DNA from: Epiperipatus broadwayi
Lineage: Eukaryota > Onychophora > Udeonychophora > Euonychophora > Peripatidae
DNA length: 64,000 bases
NCBI GenBank assembly: GCA_028023455.1
Contig: JAQFVV010012506.1
Location: 3,096,714 to 3,160,713, forward strand
Reading direction: 5' to 3'
Every line of letters begins with the position of its first letter. Position 1 is the first letter of the stretch. The notes beneath the pieces are model-generated. The model did not search any database. It was not told where the DNA came from and saw only the letters and a program-made list of their open reading frames with translations. The position numbers were made by a program, and so were the translations under genes. Below are positions 50,215 through 63,185 of this stretch, piece after piece.

Positions 50215-50700
50215 TTAAGAATGTTTTTTAAAAAAATCTTTCCAAATAGGAGGAAGTTTGCATATATCATCTTGCATATTGATACAATCTGGCCTTTTAA
50301 GTATCTCAATGGCTTCTCTAATTTTGCACTGGTAGAAATTATCACATCTGGATATGATCCTGGTACTAGAAAAATCAATTTTATGACCTGAATCTATAGT
50401 ATGGAGTGTGAGTGCTGATGATGATGAGTGTTGTTTAACTGCATTAGCATGTTTGTCTCTCCTAACACTGATGTGACGATTACTCATACCTATATAAGAA
50501 GCTTTACAATTTTTACATGAGATTTGATAATCACCATGAAATTCAAAAGGGATTGAATTCTAAGGCTTAGTTATTATATTGCTGATCTTTTGATGAGTAG
50601 AAAACGCTGTATTTATATTATAGCATTTTAATATATGTCCAATACGGTCTGTAGTTCCTTTTACATATGGAACGCAAATCCTAATAGCTGATTTATCATC
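50215..50700 (-). pseudogene. Penelope-like element: GIY-YIG endonuclease region
   Basis: The minus-strand frame encodes FHGDYQISCKNCKASYIGMS, the GIY...YIG core (here GDY...YIG), then NRHISVRRDKHANAVK, LTLHTIDSGHKIDFSS, KIREAIEILKRPDCIN, and ends at 50215. Upstream (to about 50690) lies YVKGTTDRIGHILK and FSTHQKISNI, the linker that precedes GIY-YIG in Penelope-like retroelements. The catalytic Arg (NRHISVRR) and Glu (REAIEILK) candidates are present. A TAG just upstream of the GIY core and other stops interrupt the frame, and no reverse transcriptase remains in the window. The fragment lies between inverted arms (50029-50170 and 50714-50856). Confidence 0.8.
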
Positions 50701-50713
50701 TTTTTGTTTCCTA

Positions 50714-50856
50714 TCAGTGATTGTAGCACTTCTACAACTGTCTTTCTACCTTTTATCATGCAGTAGATGACTTGTGTGATCAAGTTGAAATGTCTGTATT
50801 TTAATATTTAATTTTTTTAACAGGTTTGAACCCACAAAATATGTCTTTTATATATA
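50714..50856 (-). repeat. Right inverted arm of a Penelope-like element
   Basis: Reverse complement of 50029-50170 with substitutions: on the minus strand TATAAAAGACATATTTTGTG, GATCACACAAGTCATCTACT, AAAAGGTAGAAAGACAG. It abuts the GIY-YIG coding remnant on its 5' side. Confidence 0.7.
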
Positions 50857-51194
50857 TAATATAATATAAATAACAAATATGTCATCATCAATATGCAAAA
50901 TACAGTGTAAATAATATAAATTATTAATAGCCAAGTAGCTTTTGGTGCAATATACCAAACTTATAACAACCAATTGATTTATTATATTAATTCACATTTG
51001 GTTTCATAAATGCTGTTTTATTGTTAATTGTAAGTGGATCTATTTCCATTATCTAATATTAATTATTAGGTTTTTTAGAAAAATTCAAACATTATTTAAA
51101 CTGTTTAAGTACATTCAACTGTTAATAATAGCACTCAGGTTAGTATATAACACATATAACACAAGGTCTCAATGATATTATTTTCCTCACTTCA

Positions 51195-51660
51195 TCAAGT
51201 ATTGCTGGTCTAACAAGTGACAGTTCTAACATGGGAATGAAACTTCGATTTTTAGACTTACAAATATAAAATTTTAAAATTGGAGTACTTATCTATGAGA
51301 AATCTACTGCTTTTTTCACTTTTTTTCTAAGAGCAAGATCAATATGAATTATCAAATTAGATTGAATTATGGCTAACTTTGTCTTTAAAAAAAGCAGAGA
51401 AATCATAAGGACATTCATCGATAATTATATAATTTTTTTACTTACTGTTGCCTACAGAGTAATCGATTTGGTTGGAGTGCCACCTTAAAATTTAGTATTC
51501 ATGAATCTAAAATCCATGCACTATTACTATTCTAGTACTGTCACTGGTCAAACCAGCAACATCTGAAGAAGGGAGGAGAATAATAGCACTCGAAATAGTA
51601 TTTTATATACTAACGTGGGTTCCTTATACTAACAGGTGTTATTTGAAAAAATCTATTTCG
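51195..51660. mobile_element. Possible Penelope terminal segment with inverted ends and hammerhead-like motif
   Basis: TTGCTGGTCTAACAAGTGAC (near 51203) is mirrored by GTCACTGGTCAAACCAGCAA (51540-51559). Directly after the second lies CTGAAGA, a purine-rich segment with GAG...CTC, GAAA, and the hairpin TAGTAT-TTTAT-ATACTA (about 51564-51620). No coding sequence remains. Confidence 0.4.
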
Positions 51661-54600
51661 ATTTTTTTTTTTTTTACAGACGTTTAACGATTAAAATTAG
51701 ATTATGGAAATAATCGAATATATAATTATTACTAAAATACCATCGTCACAAACTTTCAAAAAAAAAAAAAACCCCCACTGCTTTATTATTTCCAAAATCA
51801 TTTTATTAGTCCATATTGAACTTTATACATGTGTGAGAGTATATGCGTAGGTATTTGAACAACATTAATAACGAATATTTAATTATTTTGCAAATGGATA
51901 TTTAAATAGTTTAATTATTAATAAAATATTATAAAGGAAAGGAATCTCTAGAGATTGATTCACTTATAGATTTATTATCAATTCTAATCACTATAGTTAT
52001 ATATTTGACTGTCTTTAACGATGTAGTTTAATGATTTATATAGATATGGACAAGCACGAACATAAAAATACTTTTAAAAAGTTATAACGTACTCAATACA
52101 TTAATAGAAAAAGAATCAGTTAAAAATATATAGTAAAATTTGCTAAAAGATATTATCTCCAAGAATTGAAATGTTTAATTTAATTAAAATTACAGTTTAC
52201 AGAACTAATTTTATAAGAATTAAACACTGCGTAATTAAAAAATCTGAAAAAGAAAAGTATATGAGTAAATAAATATTGAAAAGATATGTAAGTAAAAAGT
52301 CAATTTCTTTCAGAAAATCATATGAGTACATGTTTTCGCCATTTAAAATTGATTATCAATAATGTAATCATTTGATTATATAAGTCTGATTCAATTGACT
52401 TGAAGACTTAATAATATAGTTTTAAAACGTATCAAAGTTTATTCTCATCTACAGTTAAAATGACAGCTTTTAATGATAAAAATATTTTATTTTTTCTCTC
52501 TCTCTTTATATATATATATATAATTATTTATATTATATGTGAATATCTGTGTATATGTAAACTCGCCGCCCAAAGACAGGTAAATAGAATATAATAACCC
52601 TTGATCATTAATATTCCATATACTTTCTAATATTTTATTTTTACCTGTATTAGTTTTACTACAAATTTTCCTGCAGATTTTGTTTTCTTTTATTTACTTG
52701 GATCTCTTAGAATTTATACTAAAGGAATACGATATTTTTATCACACTGGTTAACTGGTTAGTTTTCCTTATTTGCCATTTTGTGTATGAAATAATTTTCA
52801 CTTGAATATTTCCCTAATACAGAGCTTCAACTTTGAAATCTGAGCACTAATTTATTTTCACTACTTGATTACAGAAATTACAACTATCAATTCTGATTTT
52901 TGATATCTTGAAAGCAAATGGTCTAATGCAATAATAAAGTTATTAAAGGTCTACATTATGAATAAAAAAAACTTCTGATATGAGGATATATTTGATAATT
53001 CTATCGCCATTGCAAGAGCTCATCAGTATTTTTTAAAACTCTTTCAGAATAAAAAGACAGCATTCAATGGGTAGAAAGATGATAACCTTACTGAGGCCGC
53101 TTATAAAAATAAGTGATTTATCATTTGAAAATAATGTCTCAAATGTGAATAGTAAATTTCATCTACGATGAAATCCTAATTAGTAATAAATTCATCAAAT
53201 TATAAACACATATTGTAACTGTAAATATAATTTCAATAATGTCATGGGGTATAAAAATTGCTAAGCTAAGTTTCAATAGTTATTGAATAAAATAATGATT
53301 ACCCAGGATTGAAAGTAATAGGATACTTCAACTGCAATATAAATCTTTTACAGAGTCAATAAGAAAATACAATAAAATCAATTCAAGGAAACTTTGAGCA
53401 TGCATTAAAAATGGAAACCTCTATTAAAGTTGTAGTACCATATAGGAAATCACCAACTAAGTTGTAATAGAATATAAAGATGATAAAAGTGCCATACAAA
53501 AGTCTAATCATTGTTCTTATGCTTTGTTTGATTTAATACAACAGTAAAGAGGAAGAATCAAGGTGTAGAAGGTTGTGGATAGCTTCTAGGCTCTAAGATT
53601 TCTGTACTTAAACTTCATATAACTTATGAGTGATAATTGTTTAATTATTACTATTCTTTTCGTAATGCTCATATTTTTAAAATTTATGAAATCATATTTA
53701 TTCTTAACCAAATGGTATTAAATATGATGTGCTTTTTTTTTTAATTTTAAATTATTCAGAAACTCAATCATTCTCTTTGAAGAAATCTCAAAAGATATAG
53801 CTATTGCTTTGTGAATAAATATTTTTATAATGCAAAGTTTAATCTTTCTATACTTTTAATATTTATTTATAAATATTTCATTTCTTATAGTATTTGAAAA
53901 TATTCAAATGACAATAAATCAGTTTCACAATTTTTAAAACGGATGTCTTTGAAAAATAAATGCATTTATAAAATATTATTTAGTAAATAAAACTTTATTC
54001 AGAAAGATGGAACACAAGTATATTATATATATATTGTTTCTACAACTAATAATTTGCTGTTTCCTGAAAATCCTCTAACATTGTGTTCTTTTAATAATAT
54101 AATCCAATACATTACTTTTTTAATTACTATTCCATTAGCTGAAAGTTACATAGTTTTATATCTATAATGTAAGGAAATTTTAAGAAGGTAATACTCTGGA
54201 TAATCTTAAAGGGTAATATGAATATAATTTTGCCCATGCCATCCAGATTTGATTGATTTAACTAATTCATGACAACAACTTTTAAAGATAATTTTTTATT
54301 TCAGGTTGAAACAAATTAATCAGAAATGATTTGTATAGTCTATATTTTTATAGGTAAAAAAAATTGTTGATATTGATGCTGTAAAAAATAAGTGTAGAAA
54401 GAAAAATTGTTAAAAAAACCTTTATAGATCCAGCTGATCTTTTTTCTGCAATGTTTGTGTGTGTAAAAGCACGTTCAATAAATAAATATCATTACCTCTA
54501 TCAATGAGATTAACTATTGCATGTAACAAACATCTAAATCCCTAATTATCAATACCAGAACAAAAATATTAGAGCAAAACTATAGAATTACCTTACACAA

Positions 54601-56900
54601 TTTTTCAATAGTGTTTTTAAAATCTGACTCTTCGTTATAGTAAACAAGAAAATATTCTGTGAGGAAATAATAAATTTCCAATTTTCTAAATAACTTGGCA
54701 CCTAAAAATAAAGCATTATTGAAAAAACAGTTCGTAAATTTTGCCTATCAAAATTCCAAAAATTATGCATAAAAGAAAGTCTAATCTTTCTAATAACAAT
54801 TAAAAACATGACAGTTTTATACTGTTCTTATAAAGATCTTTGAAAAATAATCTTAACAAAAATAGTGCCAAAAATTAGAAACCGTCTGTCTTAAAAAGCT
54901 TGTAATTTTATTTTTGATAACTGATATTCCAAAAATTTTTTCAAAATATATTTCTAAAATTCATTTTACATTTCGTAAAATTTTTAAATCAAGAAAACAG
55001 TAGATTAAAATGTTTAATGTCTCTAAATAATGATGAAAGCAAGTACATTTTTTAATTATATAAAGATCTTTCACTTGGTTTGGTCCTTTCAATTATTTTA
55101 TTTAATTAACACATACACCAATATTTTTTTAAAAATTACAATGCACGAAATTTACCTATGATAATCACATTGCATTTACTTCACACAAAAAAATAATTGA
55201 TACCAGTTATAAAAGTATTAAAAAAATGATTTGTTTCTTGAGTTCATAAAAAGTTAGAACATGGAGATGGCAAAGTTTATCTATTCTGTCATTGTAATAT
55301 TAAAGATCTTATAAGATAATATAAATGTGAAACCCGTTTTCAAAGACCGGGTATTATTCTTAATCTCATAGAGACTGTACGTTCATTATATCTAAGCAGC
55401 AGGAAATAATCTCATAACCTGAACATATTTCGTAACTATGTTTTATTGCCCATTATTTGGGAATGATTCTGGACTATAGAATAATTTATTTTTCTCACAT
55501 CTAAAATAATTTTTAGAAATAACTTTTTTTGAACTTGGGAAGTGTTATTATTTAATGCTAAAATATAAATACATTTATAACAATTTTCTTACCCTTGAGG
55601 ACTATATTGCTGAATATTTTTTGCTTGGAGAATAAATTTCCACCGTTAATTTCTTATAATGCATAAAATATTACCATTAAAACATTGCAAAATTCATTAT
55701 TTTACTACGATTTTTTATTCTTTTCCCAACTCCTCAACTGGATATCAAAAAACAAGTTGTATCTCTGAAAATGTATAAAAAATTACTTGTACATCAGCCG
55801 TAATTTTAATAAACTAACTCATACCAATAATGTAGATTTTCTTTCTGTTTGTCCAGTCAAAAAAACATCTTTCAAATATATAATAAAGTATTGTGCAAGT
55901 CATTATTGCATAAAACATGTTTGTTCTTACAGATTAAACAGAAAATCGAGATATTACTGATCTTTCTAGATCTAACTTTAGATTCATTATGTTTACTGTG
56001 CTTATTTGCTTCAAAAATAGAATTTAACAGCTTCTGGCTTATGTAGCTCTAGAAAATACAAATTCACTAATTAATCATTTATATAATAATGCCTTCTCTT
56101 TTTTACTTTTTTAAAATTACATTTTCTCCACAACTATACTTGGGGATGGTTTTATGTTTTATTATTCATAAGGACAAAAAGTCTTATAAAAAGTATTTGA
56201 TAATACCAACGATATTATTTATTTTTCTACTAGTTTAGTTTATCCTTATGATTAATGTCGTCTATATTAATATCAAAATCAGAAATATCACTTTTGAGAG
56301 CTATTTTTGATTTAAAATTGTTTTACAGTATGTGAGTAGATCCATGCTTTAAATATATATTTTTTAATGGTTGTGTCATAACATGTAGCTGATGATAAAG
56401 GTTAAATGTCACCTAAATATTAATATAAATATCACCTAACATTTGGGGCACAAAACTATCCCCTGAAATAATCAGCTTATAGTTTTCAACTAACAAAGTC
56501 ATCATTATATATTTAGTGCTACAAAACATTGTATCGGATAAATATATTTATCTAGATCATTTTGTTTGTTTAATAATGTAACTTGGGCAAATATAACACT
56601 ATCTGACAAAGATAAAAAAAGGTGAGTAGTAGCAAAATTTAGGTTTTGAACTAGGATCAAAACTGAGTTGATAAACGATAAATAAATTATGAGTGTAATG
56701 AGACAGGAATAACAAATTGATAACACAATAGTAAATATTATTAGAATAATAACTTTATGCTGCTAAAGAAATAGGCTATACATTATTTTTTGTGTTAGAC
56801 TAGTGTCATAAGAGTCTAGTTTAGAATTATAGGTATTCAATGTAAAAATAAGTTCATATGAGATGGTGCTTAAATAAAACATCAATATTTGATATAAGTA
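51661..56900. other. AT-rich non-coding stretch
   Basis: Five kilobases with no supported gene, no clear repeat pair and no exon-like open stretch bounded by splice sites. Two short frames near 55.9 and 56.6 kb have no recognisable motif. Confidence 0.6.
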
Positions 56901-56908
56901 AAAAATAG

Positions 56909-56957
<49 letters not shown>

Positions 56958-56960
56958 TAC

Positions 56961-57001
56961 ATGTTTTCATATATATATATATATATATATAATGAAAACA
57001 T
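56961..57001. repeat. Perfect palindrome with a TA core
   Basis: ATGTTTTCAT (56961-56970), a TA run, then ATGAAAACAT (56992-57001). A longer (AT)n array precedes it (56911-56954). It has the same architecture as the palindrome at 17079-17140. Confidence 0.85.
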
Positions 57002-57029
57002 CTAAAAACAATAAACACATTATTAAAAA

Positions 57030-57520
57030 ATGGACATGCAACAAGAAGTCAGATAAGATATTGATGAAAGCTTGACTATTTAGCCAAATATAGTAGTAGT
57101 GAGTAATGAATCATACTTAATCTATGAAATTAAGAGCCCAATTAAAAAAGATGTAGAAATAGAATCAATAACAAGTAAAATATAAAATTGTTTCAAGAAA
57201 TGCTAAAAGAAAATCAAAAAGCAATGCTTCAAAAGTTGAAAGTCAAGAGAAACTGATGAAAATAAACTGAGATTGGCTGTCTGAAGAAATAAATGAAATA
57301 AAAGAGTTATCAATAAACTTGAATAAGAGTATGAAACTAGAAATGCCAGCTCTAGAAATAAAAATAAAAAATCAAGAAAAGAAATAAAGGATGTTAGAAT
57401 TCAGATTGATGAAGGAAAAGATATAAACAATATCAAACAAGTGAAGAAGAATCACAAATTTTCAAGGAAAAAAATAGACATTACAGTTGGAAGAAGGAAA
57501 AAATTAATCCATCTAATTTA
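57030..57520 (+). pseudogene. Possible decayed gag-like coiled-coil sequence
   Basis: A purine-rich stretch encodes short helical, Glu/Lys-rich segments in changing frames: FQEMLKENQKAMLQKL near 57193, LSEEINEIKELSINLNKSMK near 57278. Composition and the Q/E/K-rich helices recall the gag-like ORF of element 1. No catalytic motif or LTR partner supports it, so the call is weak. Confidence 0.3.
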
Positions 57521-59472
57521 CCCTTGTTAAGTTGCATTTTGATAAACATATACCAATTCAGTTCAAAAAGCCATTAATTATAATAAGAGAGAAAGAAATT
57601 GATAGAGAAATTGGTCAAATCTAAACTTATATGATACTAAACAGAAACAGGAAAAAATAAGAAATGAAAATATAGATCCTTATTCCATATGTTCAGATTA
57701 GTAATTTAGTCTTAGTGAGCATCTCACATATCAGTTATCTAGAGCAATTTTTTTTATAAAAATCTTAAATAGAAAAGAAAGAAATGGAATCAGCATAAAA
57801 TAATAAAAACCTCTTAATCTTTATGTTATAGATTGTGTTATAAATCAATCAATAAGTATGTTGGAAATTCCAATAAATGGATAGGAATGACATACTTGCC
57901 ATTCACTTATGCTCAATTGTAGTCATACAGTATTTTAAAAAGTCAATATTGAAAAGGGAGTATGTGGCACTTACAGTGTTAGAATGTTGAGGTCCTTCTC
58001 AAAAGAAAATGACAATATACAATAAATAGAAAAGAAGAACTTAATTATTGGTGTGTATTTTAAAATTATGATGATGATTTATGCTAAAATTTCAAAATAG
58101 TCAAAGAAAAAAGTATTTTTATAATAGTGTATATTATAATATAATATGTTAGTTAAAAACTAAAAACTAGTTATCTAAGAGGATATTCTTAATTATGTCC
58201 CAAACATTAGACCCCATTTATATTTGTATTGAGGTGACGTTTATTCTTTACCATTATCTTTATATCATGGCACTACTGTTAGAAGAGATATATCTACATG
58301 TATAAACAATGGATATATTCATACATTGCAAAATAATTTTAAATAAACCATTAAGATTTCAAAAGTGATATTCATGATTTTGATACTAATACAGATAATA
58401 TTAGTCATAAGAACAAACTAAATTCATAGGAAAAAGAATAAGGAAGTCATTAATATTATCAAATATTTTTTATAAAATAGCTATATTTAATGAATAATAA
58501 AGTATATAACTACTACTAAATATAGTTGTGACCAATGTAGTTTTAAAAAAATGAAAAAATTAATACTTTCTATGTGTTTGAAAGATTTTTTTGATTCAAC
58601 ATATATAAAAGAAATCTACATTTTAAGCATCATGCCTGAAGCACAAATAACTTTTTATACATTTATATTTATTTATATTCAATCTATGCAGCAATTGGGA
58701 TAATTAAACAGGTTGGTACTATTTTGTTACATGGGACAAGTCACTTGATGATACTGTTTATCTGCAAACCAACAGAATTATGCCATTTTTGCAGCCTCAA
58801 ACCAAAATTGTCAGTTAAGGCCACTTGATGAAGACTTTAAGCCACATTAAACTGAAGATTTCCAGTTTTTTCCCCACTTAGCTAGTGCAGTTTTTATGAG
58901 AATGCACAGAAAAATTTCCCTGCCTTATGTTGCAACACTTTATGCAAATTGTGAGAGTTTATATATCGCTATCATGATAAGATGGCTGCTGGACTTAAAT
59001 TCCAGAACTGGGCTATTGTGCATTTTTTATAAGTTATAAAGACCTAATTTGTGTACTGATACTTACTGAGAATTATCATGATGTTAGAGGTTGTCTTATA
59101 GAGCTAAAAAAAAACCAGCCCAATCTCAAAAGTGCACACAGGAGTACACTTTGCAAAAGCTCACATGCATCATTGTGTTCATTGTGAGAACAAGAAAACA
59201 AAATGTCTGATGTGCAAAGTTTTAAATTCTGACAGTTGCCTATCACTGAGTCTGATGCTGTGTATTTTCTGCAGGCCAACAACATAATTCCCATCATAAA
59301 GCAATGTATTTGTGGCAAAGAGATGACATTGAATCTGCTATGTTCTACCCCCACTATCCCTTAGTAAGAATAGCAAAATTATGAGTTAATTATCCCTTGG
59401 TCAGATAAAATAAAACCCAGAGTGGCTCCATAGTTTTACACAATTTATTAACATGTTGTTATAATGATGAAC

Positions 59473-59675
59473 AGATATATATTAGTATAAAATGTTACAA
59501 GATATAAATACAAATAAATTAAGACATCTATTTCATATAAGTTTCTTCACTGTTTTTGAGTAATTTATAACAATGAGCAAATACATATTAGCTAAATAGT
59601 TATAGCAAGATATAAATATAAATAAGTTAACACATCTATTGCATACAAATCCTGTCACTGTTTTAAGGGAGGAAT
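59473..59675. repeat. Diverged tandem duplication of about 105 bp
   Basis: Two copies share ATATTAG, TTACAAGATATAAATACAAA/TATAGCAAGATATAAATATA, CACATCTATT and CACTGTTTT. It lies inside the 2.3-kb inverted-repeat element. Confidence 0.55.
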
Positions 59676-60244
59676 ATAAGTCCTTCCACTTAATATATAG
59701 ATTATCTAACTAAGCAATCCAATACCACACATTTAAGAAGCCGAGAACCTGGGAAATTAAAACATCCCCCCCCCGCCCACTGGATTCTTCTGCTGCTTCT
59801 GGCTGGTGAAAAACTAGTTGATGCTTCAATGATGAGGATTAGGAAAAAGAGTGCACACAATATTTCTCTCTGTCTTCTTATATCTTGAGATCTTTTGTTT
59901 TCTGGAATACTAATTTGGGTGGAATTTTATTGATTTCAGTCTTTCGAAGAATTCAATCTTTCTAAGAATTCAATTAGCAGTCAGGCTGCTACCAATTGAA
60001 TTTTTCTAATTATCTCATTTTATTAATTATTTTTAATATATACATATATATTAGTATCAATTGTCGAGCTTCTGCTGCCACGTTTGATTCTGCAGATGAA
60101 GATGCTCTATTTCCCAGGAGACATGGTTTGACAGCTCAAGGATATATAAATAAACATATACCCTAAACAAATCACTAGTCTTTTCATTTGTTTGCATATA
60201 AATTTGGGATTAAAGGACTGTTTATTAATTGTTTTCTTTTAATT

Positions 60245-60393
60245 CTTATTTGTTGTGCATCTGTGTAGGTGTGGGTGTCTGTTTGTATAAAAAGTTATTT
60301 CTTGTGCATGTGTGTGTGTGTGTCTGTTTGTATAAAAAGTTATTTGTTGTGCATGTGTGTGGGTGTGTGTGTATGTTTGTATAAAAAGCTAGA
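60245..60393 (+). repeat. Minisatellite, three units of about 55 bp
   Basis: Each unit contains TTGTGCATGTGTGTG, a TG-rich stretch, and GTTTGTATAAAAAG(C/T)TA. The units differ mainly in TG-run length. Confidence 0.8.
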
Positions 60394-61012
60394 TTAACTT
60401 AAAAACCTATGGAATGGAATGTGTACAGTTTTGTGAAATACCACATTTCAAACAATAAATAAAGGGTAGTATATGTTAAGCTTAGGTTTTCGGTTTCTTA
60501 AATCACAAACTAAAAATAACAGTAATGTTTTCGTTTTACTTTCTTTAATCCCAAAGCAAAAAAAAATAAAAGTAAGAACACAGAGGGAATCCCCCCTCCC
60601 AAAAGAAACTAGAAAGTGTAATGATTTAGTTTTCTTTCTCTTTTTCATTTCTTGAATTAAAAAATAAAAAAAGGAACAGCAAATAAAATCCAGATGAAAA
60701 AGTCAATCAAAGGAGGTATGTTAATGTTTTGAATTGTATTAAATCTTAAGTTGTTTTTTTTTTAAAAAAAAGAACAATAAATGCACGAAATCCAAAAATG
60801 TGAAGAAGAAAAAATAAAAAAATGTAGGTTTTTTTAAAAAACAATATATGAAAATCAAATAAAAAAATGAATGAACTGAGGTTTTGAAATAATTATATCA
60901 ATAAAATATGCCAAACAAAAATAGTACATGGTTCAGAACATTATATTTCTCTTTGTTTACTTAGAAACAGCACCATCAAGTGGCTTGTCCAGTGTAATAA
61001 AAAAGTACCAAA

Positions 61013-62330
61013 GGGTTATCAAAGAAATGTGTGAAAGCAGGTTGGAATTTGTATAGATTTGTCTGAAATTATTATGAATGATGTCTTTTTAAAAATCTAT
61101 AATACAAATGATAAAAGTAGCATTCAATATTTACAAAAATCTTGTTTGCTTCTTAATAAAATGATTCTTCTCAAATAACTAATTTGGCACATGCAAAAGT
61201 TATTTGAGAAAATAACTGATCATACCAGAATGGCAGTATTGTTGACTTAATAAGTTTAATTTGCATGAACTAAGCATTCAAAACATACCTATGGCAAATT
61301 TAGGCAATGGATTATTATTGGTACTTTTAAAAACATTAGTATTCGATCTCATTAGTCAAAAAGTAAAGATATTAAAAAAGAAATGCAAAAATAACATAAA
61401 GTAAAGAAATGTTTGTTTTAATAAAAATATTATGAGAAAATAAGTTGCATACTAAATCAAAAACTTACAGAATAAGCTATATTAAATATAGGGAAGTTCG
61501 AATATATTGATTTAATATTGAAAGTTTGCTGTTTTGTAAATTATTTATGTGTTGATGTTGATACTATGCACTTCTTAATATTTCAGTATACATAAATATT
61601 TAATTTTATTATCTTTATTATTATTATTTATGTAACTAAAGTAATGAAATATAAGATATTTAACATATTTGTCTAGTATTAATTATTTAGTATATAGTAT
61701 AAAGTTGTCATAAACCCGTGGCATTATTTAATAAAGATTATTTAAAATGGACAGAATTACATGACACTAATGTTTTCACAAAGATCTTTGTACAAATAAT
61801 TACTATAATATATAATAAACAATAAATCAGTTTATAAATATGAAATGGGTAGATTGTGCTAAATAATAGCATTACTTTAAGGTCAAACTTTTCATCTTGA
61901 TGATATTTAAATAAGAATGATTTAGCTATGCCATGTGATAGCCAGTCACTTCAAAAGGTATTTAATAAATACAATTGATAACTTAAACAAATATGAAGAG
62001 ATTTATGGTTTTCATGTCACATAATAATGTCTCAGAAGAAAATATAAATTACAGTATATAGTGCATTGAAGTTTTAATATTACTTCAATTTACATCATAT
62101 TTACATTCTGAGTGTTTATTGCGTATATATATATAAATGTTATATACAGTCCACAAAATATTTTAATTATGCAAATTATTTATACATTTTAATAGAAAAA
62201 TATTAACTTCATATTAAATATATTAAAACTAATATATTTAGATGAAAAAAAAATTTTTTTTTAAATTAAAAAGTCATAGTATAAATATAAAGTTCACATA
62301 TTAAGAAATGTTAAATTAATTGCAAAATAT
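61013..62330. other. AT-rich stretch downstream of the channel gene
   Basis: No gene seen. The portion nearest 62.3 kb is probably 3' untranslated or flanking DNA of the minus-strand DEG/ENaC gene. Confidence 0.5.
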
Positions 62331-62334
62331 ATTT

Positions 62335-62340
62335 TTTATT
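62335..62340 (-). terminator. Candidate polyadenylation signal of the DEG/ENaC gene
   Basis: AATAAA on the minus strand, beginning 7 bases beyond the stop codon. This is closer than usual, so a further downstream signal may be used instead. Confidence 0.3.
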
Positions 62341-62346
62341 ATTAAA

Positions 62347-62531
62347 TCAAACGTGCTTTAAAACATTGTTATTAGGTAATGCAGGAAGAATAAATATACC
62401 AGTTTTATGAAATATTTTTCGTGGCTTAACTTGAGATTTTTTCCTCCAGTAAATAAGAAGACAATTACAAATTTCAAATAACGATAGTACACTTGCTCCA
62501 AAACACAATCCAAGAGCTCCACCTAGGTCAC
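62347..62531 (-). CDS. Terminal coding exon of a DEG/ENaC sodium channel
   Basis: On the minus strand an AG acceptor (AACTTGTAG, ending at 62532) is followed by an open exon encoding 60 residues to TGA (62347-62349); the first two bases complete a split codon. It begins DLGGALGLCFGASVLSL, the pore-lining second transmembrane segment of the degenerin/epithelial sodium channel family. G-A-S is the selectivity filter and the following FEI(C) is the conserved S-x-x-E-I region. The rest is a short cytoplasmic tail (LIYWRKKSQVKPRK...LPNNNVLKHV). Members are trimeric Na+ channels, including acid-, peptide- and mechano-gated types; the subtype cannot be told from one exon. The frame is intact with no stops, consistent with a working gene. 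Upstream exons lie beyond 62531, probably past the window end. Confidence 0.85.
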
Positions 62532-62539
62532 CTACAAGT

Positions 62540-63180
62540 TAATAATAATATGATAAAATATCTCAATTTAGGAAAAATATTATGTAATATATATTAAGGC
62601 TATAATCTTAGACTATGTGCCTAAAATGCGACAGTAGGAACCTCTACAAATCTAAACACAAGATTAACCACTTTAAAAGACAAGAACGCTTTTAGTAACA
62701 TTAACAAATATTCACTAAATTACATATTTCTAATAATTTTACAATATAAGTTAATCGATATTTTTACTAATATATTTCATCTATATCTTCAATTATTTTT
62801 AAAAATTACTTACGCATAAATTGTAGTATAGACAATTTTTAAAGCATTGCAATATTAACCAGATATAAATAACAAGTATAATAATCAAACTAAAAAGATG
62901 CTCTCAGAAAGCTCTATTTTGATTGAAATATCCATTACTTTACAACAGTCAACCTCTGAATTGTAAATTCTTGCAAAACAGTCTCACAAGAATGACTTTA
63001 AATGAAAACTTTTCATCAGTTATGATAAGTTATATCATAAATCAGGATTAAACAAAATATTTTATATAAAGCAAATATGATGTGTTTTATTTGAAAATGT
63101 GAAAGAATTAATATGCATAAATATTTAACAAGATATATATATAATTGAAATATTTTTAATGGTTTACAAACAATTACAAA
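62540..63180 (-). other. Presumed intron of the DEG/ENaC gene
   Basis: AT-rich sequence upstream of the terminal exon with no exon-like frame. It is intronic if the channel gene continues to the right, as its missing N-terminal parts require. Confidence 0.5.
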
Positions 63181-63185
63181 CAATC

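Larger units (their letters stand above)
58712..61012. mobile_element. 2.3-kb element with 48-bp terminal inverted repeats
   Basis: The left end (58712-58759: GTTGGTACTATTTTGTTACA, GGACAAGTCACTTGATG, ATACTGTTT) is the reverse complement, with about ten changes, of 60965-61012. A further CCACTTGATG lies at 58820. The interior has no transposase that I recognise. A 92-codon minus-strand frame (59076-59354) has no familiar motif. Likely a non-autonomous DNA transposon, superfamily unknown; no target duplication is obvious. Confidence 0.55.

Noticed and set aside
59076-59354. 92-codon minus-strand frame inside the 2.3-kb inverted-repeat element
   Set aside because: No transposase signature (no DDE/DDD pattern or zinc finger spacing) that I can defend.
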